A stretch of 64,000 bases of DNA from Tubulanus polymorphus (GCF_964204645.1 NC_134030.1:4627855-4691854), one strand, 5' to 3'. Shown: positions 10,247 through 23,841, counted from the stretch's first letter. Notes: generated from the letters alone by a model not told the origin. Numbers and translations are program-made.

Positions 10247-12324
10247 GATGCAATGCAGATGCGTGTGGTATGGTATATTATGGACGTATAATCTAGTTTG
10301 TAGTCCATGGGCGTATTACTGGCCTACTATTTGTCACCTTGTCAGAGAACCGTGGTGACTTTTATCTTCCAAAGGACCAGCATGAACATTTTCCTTAATT
10401 TTCACCGAACTTTTGAACATCATAGTTAATATATTTCTGTACATGTACAATTGTATTGTAGTATGAAGTAGTGGATTTTGGAGAAAGAGGCCTTATTTGT
10501 TATTGATTTAGAACTACACTGACCGAAACATGATTCATTATAATGATATACTTCATGTAAAACCAATGACTGCACATCGACCCCTTCGCGCAATTTGTCA
10601 ACAAATTTACATAATAAACCAAAAATAGAACACAATCGGCAATTGGTTAAGTGTAGGGTCGGTTGCTAAATTGAGTATATAATATATATAAATCCTTGGT
10701 AATGCAACGTATTTAAATTCATATCAAGTGAAAGGGACGCATTGTATGAGAAAGCCTGTATTACAGGAAGTATTCTTTTACTTCGACTTTATGAGAAAAG
10801 GCTACCTAGAAAAGGCTAATGTATTATGGAGTATTATGTTTTTTGTCAAACTATTTCGTAGAAACTTCGCAGTTACGTAGAATAAGAACAGCATGATAAA
10901 TGGGGTACGAGTAGTTTGGTGTCGTGAATATCGTCATTTGGACCTCGAAATTGACAGGGAGATAATTTGTTATCATTTGATTACGCACGAAGGACAACGA
11001 TCAGAACTAATATCGAAGCTTTTAACAAAAGAAGAATATGTCATTTCTACGAAGACAACTCAAAACTTAAATCAGTTCTTTACATCCTTGTATATAAAAT
11101 CAGTTGCGGGACATGGGAGCACTTCACTGATGGATTCTAGGTTATAAATGAAGTCATGACCTGAAATTATATCTCTCGTTGTTGGTGTTGGTATCAATTC
11201 ATACAGTGACGAATACGATTGACTTGTACGTAATCGTTTCAAAGTTCATCTATTGTGCGTTTCTCGTTTTTAGCGCTGTAAATGAGTACTGAATATATTG
11301 CGTGTCAGCATAGGAAACACCGGTTATTGTCAACATCCTTGGCCGGGAACTGCTTGCCCTGCGGAAAGAACAGTTATTTCATTGTTTGGGGTTTTAGTAG
11401 ATAGGTATTTCAGTGATAACTAAATGTTGTATAAAGCATATGCATTTGTATTTTGCTCCTTGGCATTATTTGATGGTCTACGCACTAGTATTAATGCTAT
11501 TTTGTAAGGTTGCTGTTGTGTCAGACACATTTCAAGATAAAGCTTGTATACTTGCTTGCAAATTCTTTGAACTCGTGTTGATGGAAAGATGAGGTACACT
11601 ACTCGAATCTACAGGTTGCTGGTTTTTTCTAGACATACAGACCGTGAACACAAGTTCACCTCGAGGAAATTGTGCCTTTTCAACCTTTTTTATGTCCATG
11701 AATAATATGATTTTATTAGAGATGAACATGACCTGTTGGTCTTAGGGGTATCATCGATAGTTTGGCAATTGACATTTTAAATCATATTTCTGTACTTTGG
11801 TTGTGGGGAATGTTCGATAAACTATTTCAGGCCAAGCCCGTCAAAGGTGAAGTGCACATTTTACCGAGGCATGTTATCTAGCTTGTGTTAAGAATTGCAT
11901 TAGTCTTATCATCGTAATGCATTGTTCTAGACCTCCTCAATTAGATCATCTAAGCTGGCCCGCAGTCCACAAGAAAATTCTGTTTACTGGTATGACTAAG
12001 TTAGATTAGCTTTTGAAAAAATACGTTGTCGATGTGGTGACAAGGAAGTTTTTGAATTAAATATCTATAAACGAAATGAAATAATATAAAAAAAATAGTA
12101 CTTTCTTTTTTGTAGAACGAGAGAAAAAAGTCTGATGTTCGTCGAACTGAGTTATGGAATATTTAAACAAGCCTACTCATCGTAAAGCCGTTCGGGATCC
12201 TTGTTAGTCTTCTAACTGCGTGAAGTGTCTAGCAACATATATATTTATAGATATAGATATATTAAATAAAGACAATCAATTCATTCCTGTTAAAGTTCTA
12301 TTGAGGAGAGATTATAGATTAAAG

Positions 12325-14886
12325 ATGGCAAAGAATAATAAAGAGCAAGAAGACAATGTGGAATTAGATGATGCATACATTCCGACGCCACCCGACGGTG
12401 GATGGGGTTGGGTAATTGTGACTGCATCTTTGCTCATCAATATAATAGTCGATGGTATTGGATATGCTTTCGGCGTATTTCTGCCAGTATTCGAGGATTA
12501 TTTCCATTCCACCAAATCAAAAACATCACTTATCGGTTCAGCACTGTGTGGCGTCTATTTGTGCTCAGGTAGGAAATTTATCCTTTATTGCCACCGAACA
12601 AATCGAAAGAAAATCTGCATAGAATCGTTATATATTATATCATCCTTCCTAAATATCAAAATAGAAGCTTGAGACCTTAAATGGATATTTAATGCAATCT
12701 CTCTTTAACAGGACCAATTGCTAGCGCATTAGTGAACAAGTTCGGATGTCGACCGGTAGCGATGGTAGGAAGTGTCATATCCACTGTGGCATTCGTCTTG
12801 AGCATGTTTTCGCCGAATGTAGACATATTGATTGTGACATACGGAGGTTTAGGTGGTAAGTATATATCTATCATATCGATATTGTAATGTCGATACATAT
12901 AACCTTTTCGTGTCATAAAGCCAACAAACACGTCTTCGCATTTTACGATTCGATCTTTTATAGGTTTTGGTTTTGGCTTGATGTATCTGCCGTCGATTGT
13001 AAGCGTTGGTTATTATTTTGAGAAAAAGCGAGCCCTCGCAACTGGTATCGCAGTATGTGGGTCGGGTGTTGGAACATTTTTAGTAGCTCCGTTCTGTGAG
13101 TTTCTGCTCAGCGTTTACGATTGGAAAAACACTGCCCTAATTTTGGCTGCAATAATTTTCAACGGCGTTGCATTCGGTGCTCTAATGCGTCCATTGGAAC
13201 CACCCAAGGTCAAGAAACAGAAGCCTCCGAGGGAAAAGAATGCCATCGACCGCATAAAAGAGACTAGAAAACGCCAAGAATCCGAGAACAGTCAAGCAGC
13301 CAGCGTCATACTACAAAAGGTACGAGATGCTAAGCTCGCTCGTCAGAGGAGAGTTCGTGAAGAAGATGGATCCGAATCTGAAGCAGCCATGTACTCGGTG
13401 AGTCGGCAAAACAGCGTGCTCGCTTCGCCATCCGAAACCGGCAGCCCGACATCAAATATCTCCCCGGAATACCCGACACCACCCGTAATTATAATCGACA
13501 GCGTTGACGATGGCCCGGTATCTCCTGACGATGTCGACGTCGCGAATGGGTCAAAAAAGAATGGATTAATACCTTCGAATGGTCGAGGTTCAGGAGATGG
13601 TATCACAACTCAGGAGCTCGAACCGCTTACGGGTAGCGTTCCGATTCCGCAAATGCACAAAGTGAGAAGAGGAAGTACTAACAAGAAATCAGTGACTCAG
13701 AGTCTGCAAGATCTATGGGCAGTGCGACCACGCGTTCAAGCTCGAGAAGATGTCATCAAAAAGGAGGATTATGCGCGTCCGATGTACAGAAGAGATATCT
13801 TCTATAGCGGAAGCGTTGCAAACATACATCAATTCCGCTCGCAGCCAGATATCAAAAGCTACATAACGAGTATTACCGAGATTCCTCAGGCCGATACTTA
13901 CGAATCGAAATGTTTCCTATGGCGATGTCCGTGTCTTCCAAAAGCCGTGGCCGATACTCTGATGAATATGATGGACTGTTCTCTACTCACCGAACCCTCG
14001 TTCATACTCATTATTCTCGGCAATATTGTCGGCATGTTGGGATTTTATATTCCGTACGTGTTGACCGTTTCTCGAGCGATGAGCTTCGGAATTGACAAAG
14101 GACAAGCGGCTTTCCTTTTATCGATCATAGGTAACCAACTGTTCCAATGACATTTTGTCATCAGAAAAAGCATGTAGGAAAAAAACCAACGCTTAGATAT
14201 TAACTGTTTTCTATAATTTCAGGTATTACCAATACGATTGGACGAGTAGTAATAGGAGCACTATCAGATCATCCTAAAATCAGTGCCCTGTGGGTGCATA
14301 ATATCACATTAATGATTACCGGTGTCTGTAATCTTTTTGTACCTCTCTGTACGACCTATGTGACCTTGTGCATCTATGCTGCTGTTTTTGGTCTGTTCGC
14401 TGGTAGGCACACACAACTTACATTAAATATCAAACCGACATGACTGATGTCAGACACATTACTAGCAACTAATCTTTTATTTTCAGCTGCCTACATCTCC
14501 CTGACGTCCATCATCTTGTGTGATATTCTTGGTCTAGAGAGGTTAACTAATGCATTTGGCTTATTAACATTGGCTCGTGGGATCTCATCTACATTAGGTC
14601 CGCCAGTGGCGGGTAAGTATCGCCGCAATATTACCGAAGAAGAGTGACAAAAGTGTATATGCTATCAATACGAATAGCTTGTTAACTTAGTTTCGAACTT
14701 GTTTTTACAGGTAGTTTAGTCGATACAACAGGTTCGTACGACGGAGCTTTCTACATGAGTGGTGGACTGTTTTTATTATGTGCCTTACTTCATAGCTTTC
14801 TCCTTCTTCCGTGCATACAACGCAACAAACCTCCTAGTGATTTCATCGCTGAGGAGGATGTCGAAATGGAAGACGTTAATGCTTGA
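12325..14886 (+). CDS. monocarboxylate transporter-like protein (SLC16 family)
   Basis: A major-facilitator protein expected to move monocarboxylates or related acids across the plasma membrane. Six coding exons: 12325-12568, 12712-12855, 12964-14130, 14223-14402, 14487-14612, 14711-14886. All junctions follow GT-AG and keep phase, giving 678 residues. The family signature DGGWGW sits at about 24-29 before the first helix. The first six helices end near residue 205. A long hydrophilic loop (about 205-460, rich in Ser, Pro, Lys and Arg) follows, then six more helices, with [14 protein letters not shown] in the eighth-helix region carrying the conserved arginine. The large central loop resembles SLC16A12/A14/A9-type proteins more than MCT1-4, so the substrate is open. 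The C-terminus is short and acidic. The ATG at 12325 was chosen because upstream in-frame residues are not family-like. Confidence 0.9.
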
Positions 14887-17800
14887 GTGTACGGTTAATG
14901 TGTTACGATGTTCTGTGTATACGTTTGGGCTTACCTAGTCCGTGCTTGACTTCAATTCCTGGGAAGTCGTCCCTTCAGAAGTATTAAATTGAAATCCAGT
15001 TGAGCCCAAAGATTAGACTTTCACTTCGGTAATCAAACAAAGCACGGCAATAGCTCAATGCTGTGCATTGGCTTAGGAGACTTATGTGCATAAATGTTGG
15101 TTAGCAGACCCTTGGCCTGGGCTCTGCAGGCACTGGGGATGGAGATACTGCTCAGGGGATACAGGGCAATCATAGTAGCCTTCTGTGTGCTCGCAATCGA
15201 AAAATGGACTTTTAGATGTACATGTATTGTATTTGCACTTTAGCCTGTTGGTCAAGCTTTTAAATGTTTGGCAAGAGGTCTAGCTGACTACAGGAATGGA
15301 GTAGCTCCTCTTTTCAATAAGATACGAATTCTCAAATTATGTACTTACTGAATTTCTGCTCCTCTTGAACTAATGAATGTAATAGAGAGATTTGAATACC
15401 AATATCAGTGCATGGACTGTTCGAATCCAAGGGCACTTCAATAATCTTTTTTTCAAAATGTTTGAAAATATCACATTAACTAAATATAAACTAGTATATT
15501 GGCCACAAGTGAAAGAAAGTTTATGTCCAGTTCTCAATGAATCATCAACTAAATGTTTAGATTTAATGGCGAGGTGGTTAAATGCAAGTCCGCAACAATG
15601 ATGTATATCGGTGTAAATAATCGTATGGTCTTCAGAAAGTTTTCATTGGAACTTTCAGCCGGTGATAATAGAATTCATAGATTGACGTATTTTTCAATGG
15701 TCTATTAATTAAAAAGCAATGTTTCATTTTCACCCAAAAAAACCTCTTGAGTTAATAGATTTATTTGGCGTGTGCGAGTGAATGGTAAGTGATAAGAGAG
15801 AGATTTGCGAATTTTTTTGTGTTGTCCTGTGATTCGTAAATGTATTTCTATGATTCTTATATCGATTTACAGAGTACAGGTATTAGCAATGTGTATGGAT
15901 GTGATATAAGGTAACCTGTAATTAGTGGTACGATCGGATAGTGATGTCGTTACAGTGACAGGGACCTGGTGCGAGTATTTTACTCAACTCCCAATACCAT
16001 ATCATAAGAACCATATGCGAAGAAAATGTATGGTATATCTAGGATACTGGGGTAAAATATTTGGTTGCACCAAGCCCCCTATGGTTACAGTCAATGGGCC
16101 TTACGGTTGCCTATCCAATGTTGCGCGTACGTATGATTCTGAGAATACGTCCAGAACTAATTTGCTAAAAGAAAACTTCATGTACATGTAGTTTCTTGCT
16201 CATATACTGGATGATGTATCACTAGTTCTCGAATTGAGCGAACTTGAAAAATACCGAGAGTATTTTGTAATGTTTAGGTTTTCTTTGTACTGTTTGATAG
16301 CGTGATTTCGTAATATTTTGCATGCGGTTTATTAATAGTTAGGTGAGTTAAACAAAACAATGATTGTTGTTAGCTAAATATATTTACTTTTAATTAATGT
16401 CATTTATTTTGTAAATCTATATATTGCAAAGAAATTAAGGGTGTTCTTATATTATTTTCAAATGGATTCGTGTACGCCCTTGTATACTAAAATGTATATT
16501 ATTTCTCGATGAAATTCTTGATTTGCTTTATTTTTCTTCGGATATCTGCTTACAACGCAACTTTCATTGGGGAAATCTATAATCTAACATAAGAGGATTC
16601 GCTCTACGATTGACTGTGGCAATCGAAGATTCTGCTAATGGCAAGCGACGATCCACCAGGTTCGCTTGTGTGCATTCGGACAACGATGCCAGATTGCTTT
16701 TAAGATTCAATCGAAGCTAGAATTTATGAACGGTGAATATACAGTCAACCCCAACAATCTAGAGACATAACTTACCAAATGTTTTTAGTGGGAAGCTCGA
16801 TGGGATCAGGCATGATACTGTTGCTGAGTGACAAGCGGGTACGAGTCCTACTGACCGCTTCATTGAGCGGGCAACATCGCGAGGTTACATGAAGACTTCA
16901 ATAGGGTAAGTCTTAGAACCAAGATCCGAAGATTACATGAAGGCTAAATAAACATTTGATCGGGTCGTACCACTTCATACGCACGCCGTCTATAGCCCAG
17001 GCAGCTGGTGACACACACGATCCTCGATGTAGTACACGCATTGTTTTAGTAACTTGTCCATAGTAAATGTTGACGAATGGTGTCAAAATATATACATGTA
17101 GTACAATACAGGGTCGAATCTTGCTTTTTGGGGGAAAGGGGGCCCGTAGAGGGTCTACTTGACAATGCAGAGTGACCAACGAAGCGCCGGGGGTTTGGAA
17201 ACTTTGAAAAATTAACCCATTCCGATTCCGCCGAGGAGAAATCCTGGTTGAAAGTGAAATATCTTCACAATTTCACCATCTTCTTTTTTCCAAGAAAATT
17301 CCACGTTAATCGGCCGGAGGAAACTGCGCCCAACATTCTTTTTTAGAGTTTTTCTTAAACCAAAATCAAAAATTGTATAAAGAAATTGTGAGAATGATTC
17401 TGACAATTTCTTTTTGATTAAGTGCCTTTTAGATCTTTATTGAGAAAATAATTTCGTTAATAGAGCATTAGTGACGATTGAAAATATTTATTCATTGCCA
17501 TCCTCGCTTGCCAAGGGTCCAGTATCACTCCCGAACTCGCTTCCACCAGCTCGGGGAACAGCTTTAGCGTAGTGGGTTCGAATCCCTTGACGGGTGAGGA
17601 TGATTCATTGCCAAAATAGGGGCATATGCCGACCGTCTAATGCTGCCTCTGCGTATAACATTAGCGGGGGAAACGTGAACTAACATAATATTCGCTTGCC
17701 AGAGTCTTCGAATGTCCGCATTTGACAAACTATTTACCGATTTGCGGGCCGGATTCCGAGACGATTCTCAGACCCTTGAAAAAGCACAAAATCTACTCTC

Positions 17801-18408
17801 AACTGGCAATTTTCCGTAATAGAATAGGTCTTGAAAGAGTAATTTTGTATTGGGGTAGTTTGCATTTTCCTCGGATCTCATGGAACCAATTAATGTCACT
17901 TGTGTAGCAAGGACACGCTAGTTCCCCCAAATGTGGTGCGTGGCGTGGCTTTTGATTACTATCACATTTCGAATGGCAATTAAGATTTTTAGAAAAATTC
18001 CACCATACACAACTATCTTTTGTTACGTAATATGGCTCCAGCACTCAGGCACTGGTCGGCAAACCTCTATCCAATAGGATTCGAATCCAATCCATTAGCT
18101 ATGAACGAAAGCCCAAATATAAATAAAGTTTTTCATGTACATATAGAAATCGATCATTTTATTTTTTTCATATTCCATCGAAAAATTAGCCCATTAACTT
18201 TGATGAGGATAACCGCTAGTTACCTGTCTATGAATGAGAGTAACAGATGGAATGCACGATCTGTGACAAGTCCGTTTATGTTTCTGTGTAAATTCGAACA
18301 GGAATTCACACGCATGAACAAAATATCCGCGTAGCTGAATGGAGTTTGTTAACATATATGAACTGAAACAAGCACTGCTTCATAGTCTTAAATCAAGGAC
18401 CTATATCT
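14887..18408. other. 3'UTR and intergenic stretch between transporter and PSMB3
   Basis: The two genes converge here, so both 3'UTRs lie in this stretch. No coding region was recognised. Short open frames at 15392, 15925, 16913 and 17212 look random. It contains the 104-bp miniature transposon at 17499-17602. Confidence 0.45.
17499..17602. mobile_element. short miniature inverted-repeat transposon with 9-bp target duplication
   Basis: The ends CATCCTCGCTTGCCAAGG and CCTTGACGGGTGAGGATG are imperfect inverted repeats. The element is flanked by a perfect direct repeat ATTCATTGC at 17490-17498 and 17603-17611. Its left ~50 and right ~50 bases match the longer copy at 54775-55101, so it is an internal-deletion derivative. 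A 9-bp duplication is typical of Mutator-like elements; that assignment is inference. Confidence 0.85.
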
Positions 18409-21238
18409 CTAATCCGCACGAGTTTTCAACGAACGCGTTGTCACTTTATCCTTTTCTCTAGAAAATACAAAACATTGAAATCAATCTCACTATAGATATG
18501 GAAATCGATTAGGGACATGTGCATAATTTTGACGAAGTAAAATTTTTTTCTTCATAAATTGGCAACAAAAAAATGGATGCCCCAAATCAGCAACCATATA
18601 TAATTGAGTCAATCATTCAAAGAAAAATATATCTACAGGTAAAAGTGTTTTTCTAACATGAACATGAAATTTGAATATATATATACTCACATCACATGAA
18701 CAACAGCTCCCCAACCAGAAACACAATCACGATCAAATGCATTTAGTAACGCTTGAGATATTGTTTCAAATAGATCATCAGGTTCCTGTAAAACACGTAG
18801 TGGACATTATTTTCAAACCATTCAAAGTCGAAGCGACTTTCGCTTTCAAAGAGGTGAACCGATGGAACTCCAACGCATCTGTGGCAATAGTGTTCCACTT
18901 ATGGCAAGCCAGGTTCTGCTGCACAACTCTTCTACATTTCAGTTAAAATCAAATATGAAAATGTTCTCTTAAACAAATCGATTATTTATGAAAAGTACTA
19001 TACCAGTCACTGAGCAGTAAATGAATATAATGTATATTTGATGGGCTCTGTGATAATGCATGGATTTGGGAGCCTATAAATTCAGTTCATAACTAATTTT
19101 CACAACTTAAGAATGAATACTTGTTACACCCTCAGGTGAGGTAGCTGGTGTTGCAGCTCGCCACTGCCAAAGAATGGCAATCTATTTTAAGTTAAGTTTA
19201 AAACCTGCTTACCATATTGGGTTCCCATAAAGATTCGCACATGCCGTACATTTGTTCATTACAGGTACCGCTGACGACGAAATCTTCAGTGATCATCGGA
19301 CAACCGATGAGATCCATAGACGCGATAAACGGTTTACCAGTCACATGATCTAATCCAGCGATAACAGGCTCCACAAAATACGGCCCAAACCTAAAAAAGT
19401 TACACATGTACTAACTATTGAATACTGTACATGATCGACAAATATTGGCCCCGATGGTCTGAGAATTTATTAAGAGGGATCATTCATTTATTACGCACGC
19501 ACAAATAATTTGAATTTTTCAAATATTTCTCACCTTCTTTCATATAACAAATTTGACACCATACTCATGAATACATGTGGTTTTATGGGACGATTCTCTT
19601 TAAGTTCGTATATGTTTTTGCGAAATCGTAATCTTTGGTGCCTGAAAGAGAAACAAACAAGTGATTATCACTTCGATGTACATGTTATCAAAAATACATG
19701 AAGAGGATTTTTGATGTTTAATCTACAAGGAGTGCCACACATCCCTCTCAGTAAGAGAGTGAAACCATTCACCCGGTGCACATTACGTCTCCAGTGTCCT
19801 ACACAAGTGGGTTTAAAATAGGGGCAGAAGCAACCGTCCCATATCAATTTTACATCCACCCACATTGGCTACCCATCTACATATAAAGTTCTCATCAATT
19901 ATATCAATACTTACAGCCATCATTGCCGTGTAAAATACTGGGGTTAATGTGAAAAATAGGGGAATGTGACAGAAACCAAAAGTTTTGCTACTACAGCAGC
20001 CACAATGTCAAAAGAATGAATGCAGCCCTTCTAAAAACCCAGCATACAGAAAACACTGTTAGAGCCCTATGGTTTAATCAACTGCACAATTCATCCGATT
20101 TGATAAGCTATGATCACTCAATACTCAGTTCTCCTCCTAATTGCTATTAACTTACACAGTTTGTACATCCGTAGCTAAACCGGGAAGTCCTAAATACAGA
20201 CGCGGTCCCATCTCGAAGACTTTCTGAAAGTCAGTAGATACGGTTTGCGCCTGAACGCCGAATCGCGTATCAGTCGCGATCGCCACGCAATCTTTGCCAA
20301 TCATAGCCATGATGGCAGCTCCGTTATATGACATGATACTCTACAAAAAGAAAAGAGATAATTTCAGAAATTGTCGATATTTTAGCTGAATATGTCAACG
20401 TGCTATTCGTTTTATCAGGATCCAGTTTCACAGTCAAATTCTAACGTGAACTGTGGAAGCGGATCCAAACAATACCAGCTACATATCACCCTTTCGTCAA
20501 CCCTTGATGGTAGGATTAAATGTAAAATCATTTCCTTTAAAAAAGACCTCAACCATTAAACTTTACATGTTTAAAGGGGTTACTACTCGTTTGAAGTATA
20601 TTCAACTAAGATAGGCCCTTCTCGATTGTGCTGTTCTGGAAGATAGAATATCGTTCTTGGTAGAAGATTTCAGTTGTCAGAGCCAGAAGAATTGTGTGGA
20701 AATGAGTAGAATTGGGCGTAGAACCTTCCGACGAAATGCAACAAATGTAAGAGAGAGTAGATTAAAATTTCAGGAAGAGCACAACTGAAAAGGCCACCAT
20801 TCACTACGAATAGGAAAATAAGAAAAAGATAACTAACTACGCCTACAATTGGTATTCTATTATTCTAAAGAAATGACAAAAATTGTATCCCTCCAGGTTA
20901 AAGTTGTAGGCCTATGGAACGGTAAAATCGGTGATTTGCGAACAAGAAAATAACTGAAACCACTAGAAAAAAAGAGACGAATTGAATCACCCCTTCATCG
21001 TCATCATCCTCGTCATCATCGTAGAATCTTCTGTGAACGTGATTATGTCTACGAAAAAAACTCTTTCGCACAAAAAACCGATGTCCGGTTAATTTATTGA
21101 TTTAGAGACACGTATAAACAACGTATATCAAAAATGAAAAAAATCAAAAAAGAAACAAGGCACGTCATTATACTTGAAATATTTAGTGGGTGTGATATAA
21201 CATAATCATAAAAACGGTTTATTCTTGATATTTACCAT
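18409..21238 (-). CDS. PSMB3: proteasome subunit beta type-3
   Basis: A non-catalytic beta subunit of the 20S proteasome core, in the inner beta ring. Minus-strand exons: 21238-21236 (the ATG only), 20340-20156, 19641-19534, 19390-19213, 18785-18691, 18457-18409. Phases all agree and give 205 residues, the same length as human PSMB3. Diagnostic stretches are [37 protein letters not shown] and the C-terminal [15 protein letters not shown]. As in other beta-3 subunits there is no processed N-terminal catalytic threonine. The second exon begins in Ser-Ile-Met-Ser, matching the human N-terminus MSIMS only if the ATG comes from a separate upstream exon; ATG followed by GTAAAT at 21238-21230 fits. 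An internal start at 20334 is the alternative and would lose three residues. Confidence 0.95.
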
Positions 21239-21890
21239 TTTATTGCTGTAACTGTGAACAATTTTACCGTCAATTGAATCTAAATTTACTATATTGCTTC
21301 GTCACCGGTAATCGGTAGGCGGCGCGTAAAATCTTTATCACTCGTCTGCCACAGTAAGATCAATTCAAATCTTTATTGATCACTATGTTACAGATTAAAA
21401 CATAAGATTTCGAATGTCAACGAAGTCACAAATTTTAAGATAAGAAAATGAAATAAGCACTTAATTCATACCGAGTAGAATTATAAGAAGAAGACAAAGA
21501 TATATTGGTAGATTGATAACCAGCAAGGCGGTATTCGTGACTTATATTCATCACGCCCGTCACAGCATGCGGTACCGAGTCGGCCGCCTGGCCGGCAGCG
21601 ATAACCCATATAACTAAATGCTTGTTTGTTTAACTATATTTTCTAACAATTTTTTCTTATTAATCATTCAAAGTTTAACCGGCATTCACAAAGCATGTGT
21701 GGATCCAGTCAGTCTTGACGGCAGATCAACGTCAACGACAGTGTGTACGCGTGCTTGCAGTTCTCAGAGTTTTTTTGAGAAAAACTATGAAGCATTTGAC
21801 TATTCATTGAATTGCCTAATCACGTGAATCATATAACCAACTATAGTAGTGTAAAGTAATCTGCCCTATCGACTAAATTCACATTTATTA
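21239..21890. other. PSMB3 upstream region and 3' flank of PAN gene A
   Basis: The gene to the right is transcribed toward this stretch and PSMB3 away from it, so it should hold the PSMB3 promoter and the PAN gene A 3'UTR. No distinct box or coding region was identified. Confidence 0.4.
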
Positions 21891-22732
21891 TCACAGCTGT
21901 ACTGGGAGAATAGGGAAAATCCACGGTCCTGATCCTCCATTGCTCTGACGCTTTTTGATTCTTTTGAAATTGTCGTAGGAAGTGCAGTCTATAGGCAACT
22001 GTGCAGCTTTCCTGCCACCGCACTCTCGTGACTTCAAACCACACGCAGGTCGGATGATATCAGGGGGGTCCTCATTTTCACCGCTGGGCTCTATTAACGG
22101 AATAAAAATAAAACTGTGACACAGCGGGTCGTTGTCGGAAGCTTTCACACACGTGGACAAATTCGTGCTCATTTGCATAGGACCAATATCCGAGTCCGGA
22201 CAACATATACCAGGCCTCCGCACGAAATCTGAAATTAATGAATAGCTACGATTACACGGTTTTCCGTTCCTTTGGTTGGGGTTTTTATCTACGACGTGAA
22301 TATCATTTTATTTTGGGGCTAATACAAATGAATTATAACACGATATATTTCGATTCGCGAAAACATCGATGAATTTGAAAATGTGTATTCATAGTAAAAT
22401 TATATATAGTAAAATCTACTGTACTCGCCTGATTGGAGCAATTCCACGGCATTAACGTGTAGTTGTTTTCCAGACTTAACCGTCAACGGTTCTTCGATGG
22501 AATCCACGAAAAAACATTCATTCTGTTCGAATGAAAATGCGCGACAAATTCGAGGCTGCCGTCGATAGCAAAGCATCCCGCATTCCAGGATCGATTCGGC
22601 CGTGGTTGGTGAGATGGATAGGAAAGGATACGTAAATCCTTCTAGTTTTATGAAATTTCGTCCACGAAATGCACTATTTGTGACCATCAGATATCCGTAG
22701 AACATCCATAAGGCAAACACTTTCTTGTACAT
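21891..22732 (-). CDS. secreted PAN/apple-like protein, copy A
   Basis: A predicted secreted protein of 213 residues from two exons, 22732-22429 and 22228-21891. The N-terminus is a signal peptide (hydrophobic to about residue 20, ending near TNSA). Exon 1 holds a PAN/apple-type cysteine pattern around CGMLC, CRAFSFEQNECFF (about 50-75). Exon 2 holds a second C-x(n)-C pattern in the stretch TCVKASDNDPLCHSFIFI and ends in a basic tail. PAN modules bind proteins or carbohydrates; the ligand is unknown. Compared with copy B (23842-24707), the intron donor reads GC instead of GT, and one exon-2 cysteine that B keeps (KACDNDP) is serine here. It is either a diverging paralogue or an early pseudogene, although the frame is intact. 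The family call rests on cysteine spacing only. Confidence 0.7.
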
Positions 22733-23841
22733 GGTGGTGCGGCTCTAGTTCAATAAATGAATCGGCTTCTCGTTACGCATACGTTTTGTAAAATGGTTGC
22801 ACATCCATTATATATTTAAACATTTTGACTACATCATGATCGATGCTGCTACTAGAAAATGACAAGAACAATCGTATTACGAGATATAATTTCTTTCCAC
22901 AAATTTACATTTCAGACTTAATTTTCTTTCTTATTTTTTGAATTATTGGTCGCGTAGACGATGCGACGATGCGAGAATACAATATTTAATGTCCATCGAT
23001 CACCAATGCGTGTTGTTAAATCTTATTTGGGATAATCTAAAACAATCTACTTGGTGTGGTCACAAGAGTAAAACCAATCATGAAAACATTCATTGCTTCG
23101 GAGTTAAGTATGAAATATTGGCTACTGCTCAGTGATCTATTTATTGTATTTAAGTAGAAGCACTGAACAGAAAAAATATGATAGGTTTCGCTGATGTTTT
23201 GGTCGGGTAGTATTTTTTCTGTAATGACAGTATATTAATGTACTTTAAATTCATAGATCAATTTCTCTGTTTTCCCCTTTTCTGATTTTTTGACGACTTA
23301 TGAACAATGTAAATTCTAATCACATGCGTTTAAATGTCATCAACTTTTTCATGTTATCAAAATCGTATCAATGTTTTTGCGTAAAGATAAAAATCCGACC
23401 ATTTTTCAATTAACTTTAAATACTTTCATGTACTACGTTTCTGTAACAAACCCAACACCCTTAAGACGTCCGAATTGTGGAATTATACAAATAGTAATAT
23501 TATCTTGAAAATTGCTAAAATCATACATGCTGGTCTCAAAAAAATTGAAAGAATATCAAATTTTTCTAAGTTGTATCACGCCTTCGCCTCGCCGTACAAC
23601 GTGTCTGTACGGCTTGCGGTTTTCCCATCAACCTGCCAACCAATATCTTCACCAACAAGATTCGGAATTAGACACGAAAACTAACATCGTCAGAAATTAA
23701 GAATTATAATTTATTTTTGAGAAAACGATTAACTGTAGTGTAATTTGCGACTAATTTATTGAGAATCAATTGCCTTGCCTGCATTATAGAACCAACTAAA
23801 GTAGGCGTAAAGTAATCAACCTTAAATACTATTTCAGACAT
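22733..23841. other. 5' flank of PAN copy A, homologous to the 5' flank of copy B
   Basis: The stretch upstream of the copy A ATG matches the stretch upstream of copy B (24708 onward) in patches. Examples are a shared block just upstream of each ATG and a shared block at about 23248-23360 versus 25290-25400. The duplicated unit is therefore larger than the genes. No separate coding region was seen. Confidence 0.6.

Larger units (their letters stand above)
5946..12324. other. long intergenic or 5' regulatory stretch upstream of the transporter
   Basis: This 6.4 kb has no gene I can support. It holds coding-like minus-strand frames at 7150-7920, a near-perfect hairpin at 8304-8354, a CRE-type site at 8869-8876 followed by an exon-like segment ending in a splice donor at 8999/9000, a GA run near 9424, a TATATAAA box at 9611-9618, a TA microsatellite at 9819-9839 and a palindrome at 10213-10246. 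The transporter's non-coding first exon may lie somewhere here. Confidence 0.4.

Noticed and set aside
17560-17602. possible tRNA gene (GGTTCGAATCC)
   Set aside because: The motif is inside a transposon shared with 54775-55101 and no cloverleaf can be drawn.
22239-23700. plus-strand short frames opposite the PAN genes
   Set aside because: Antisense shadows or AT-rich flank with no support.
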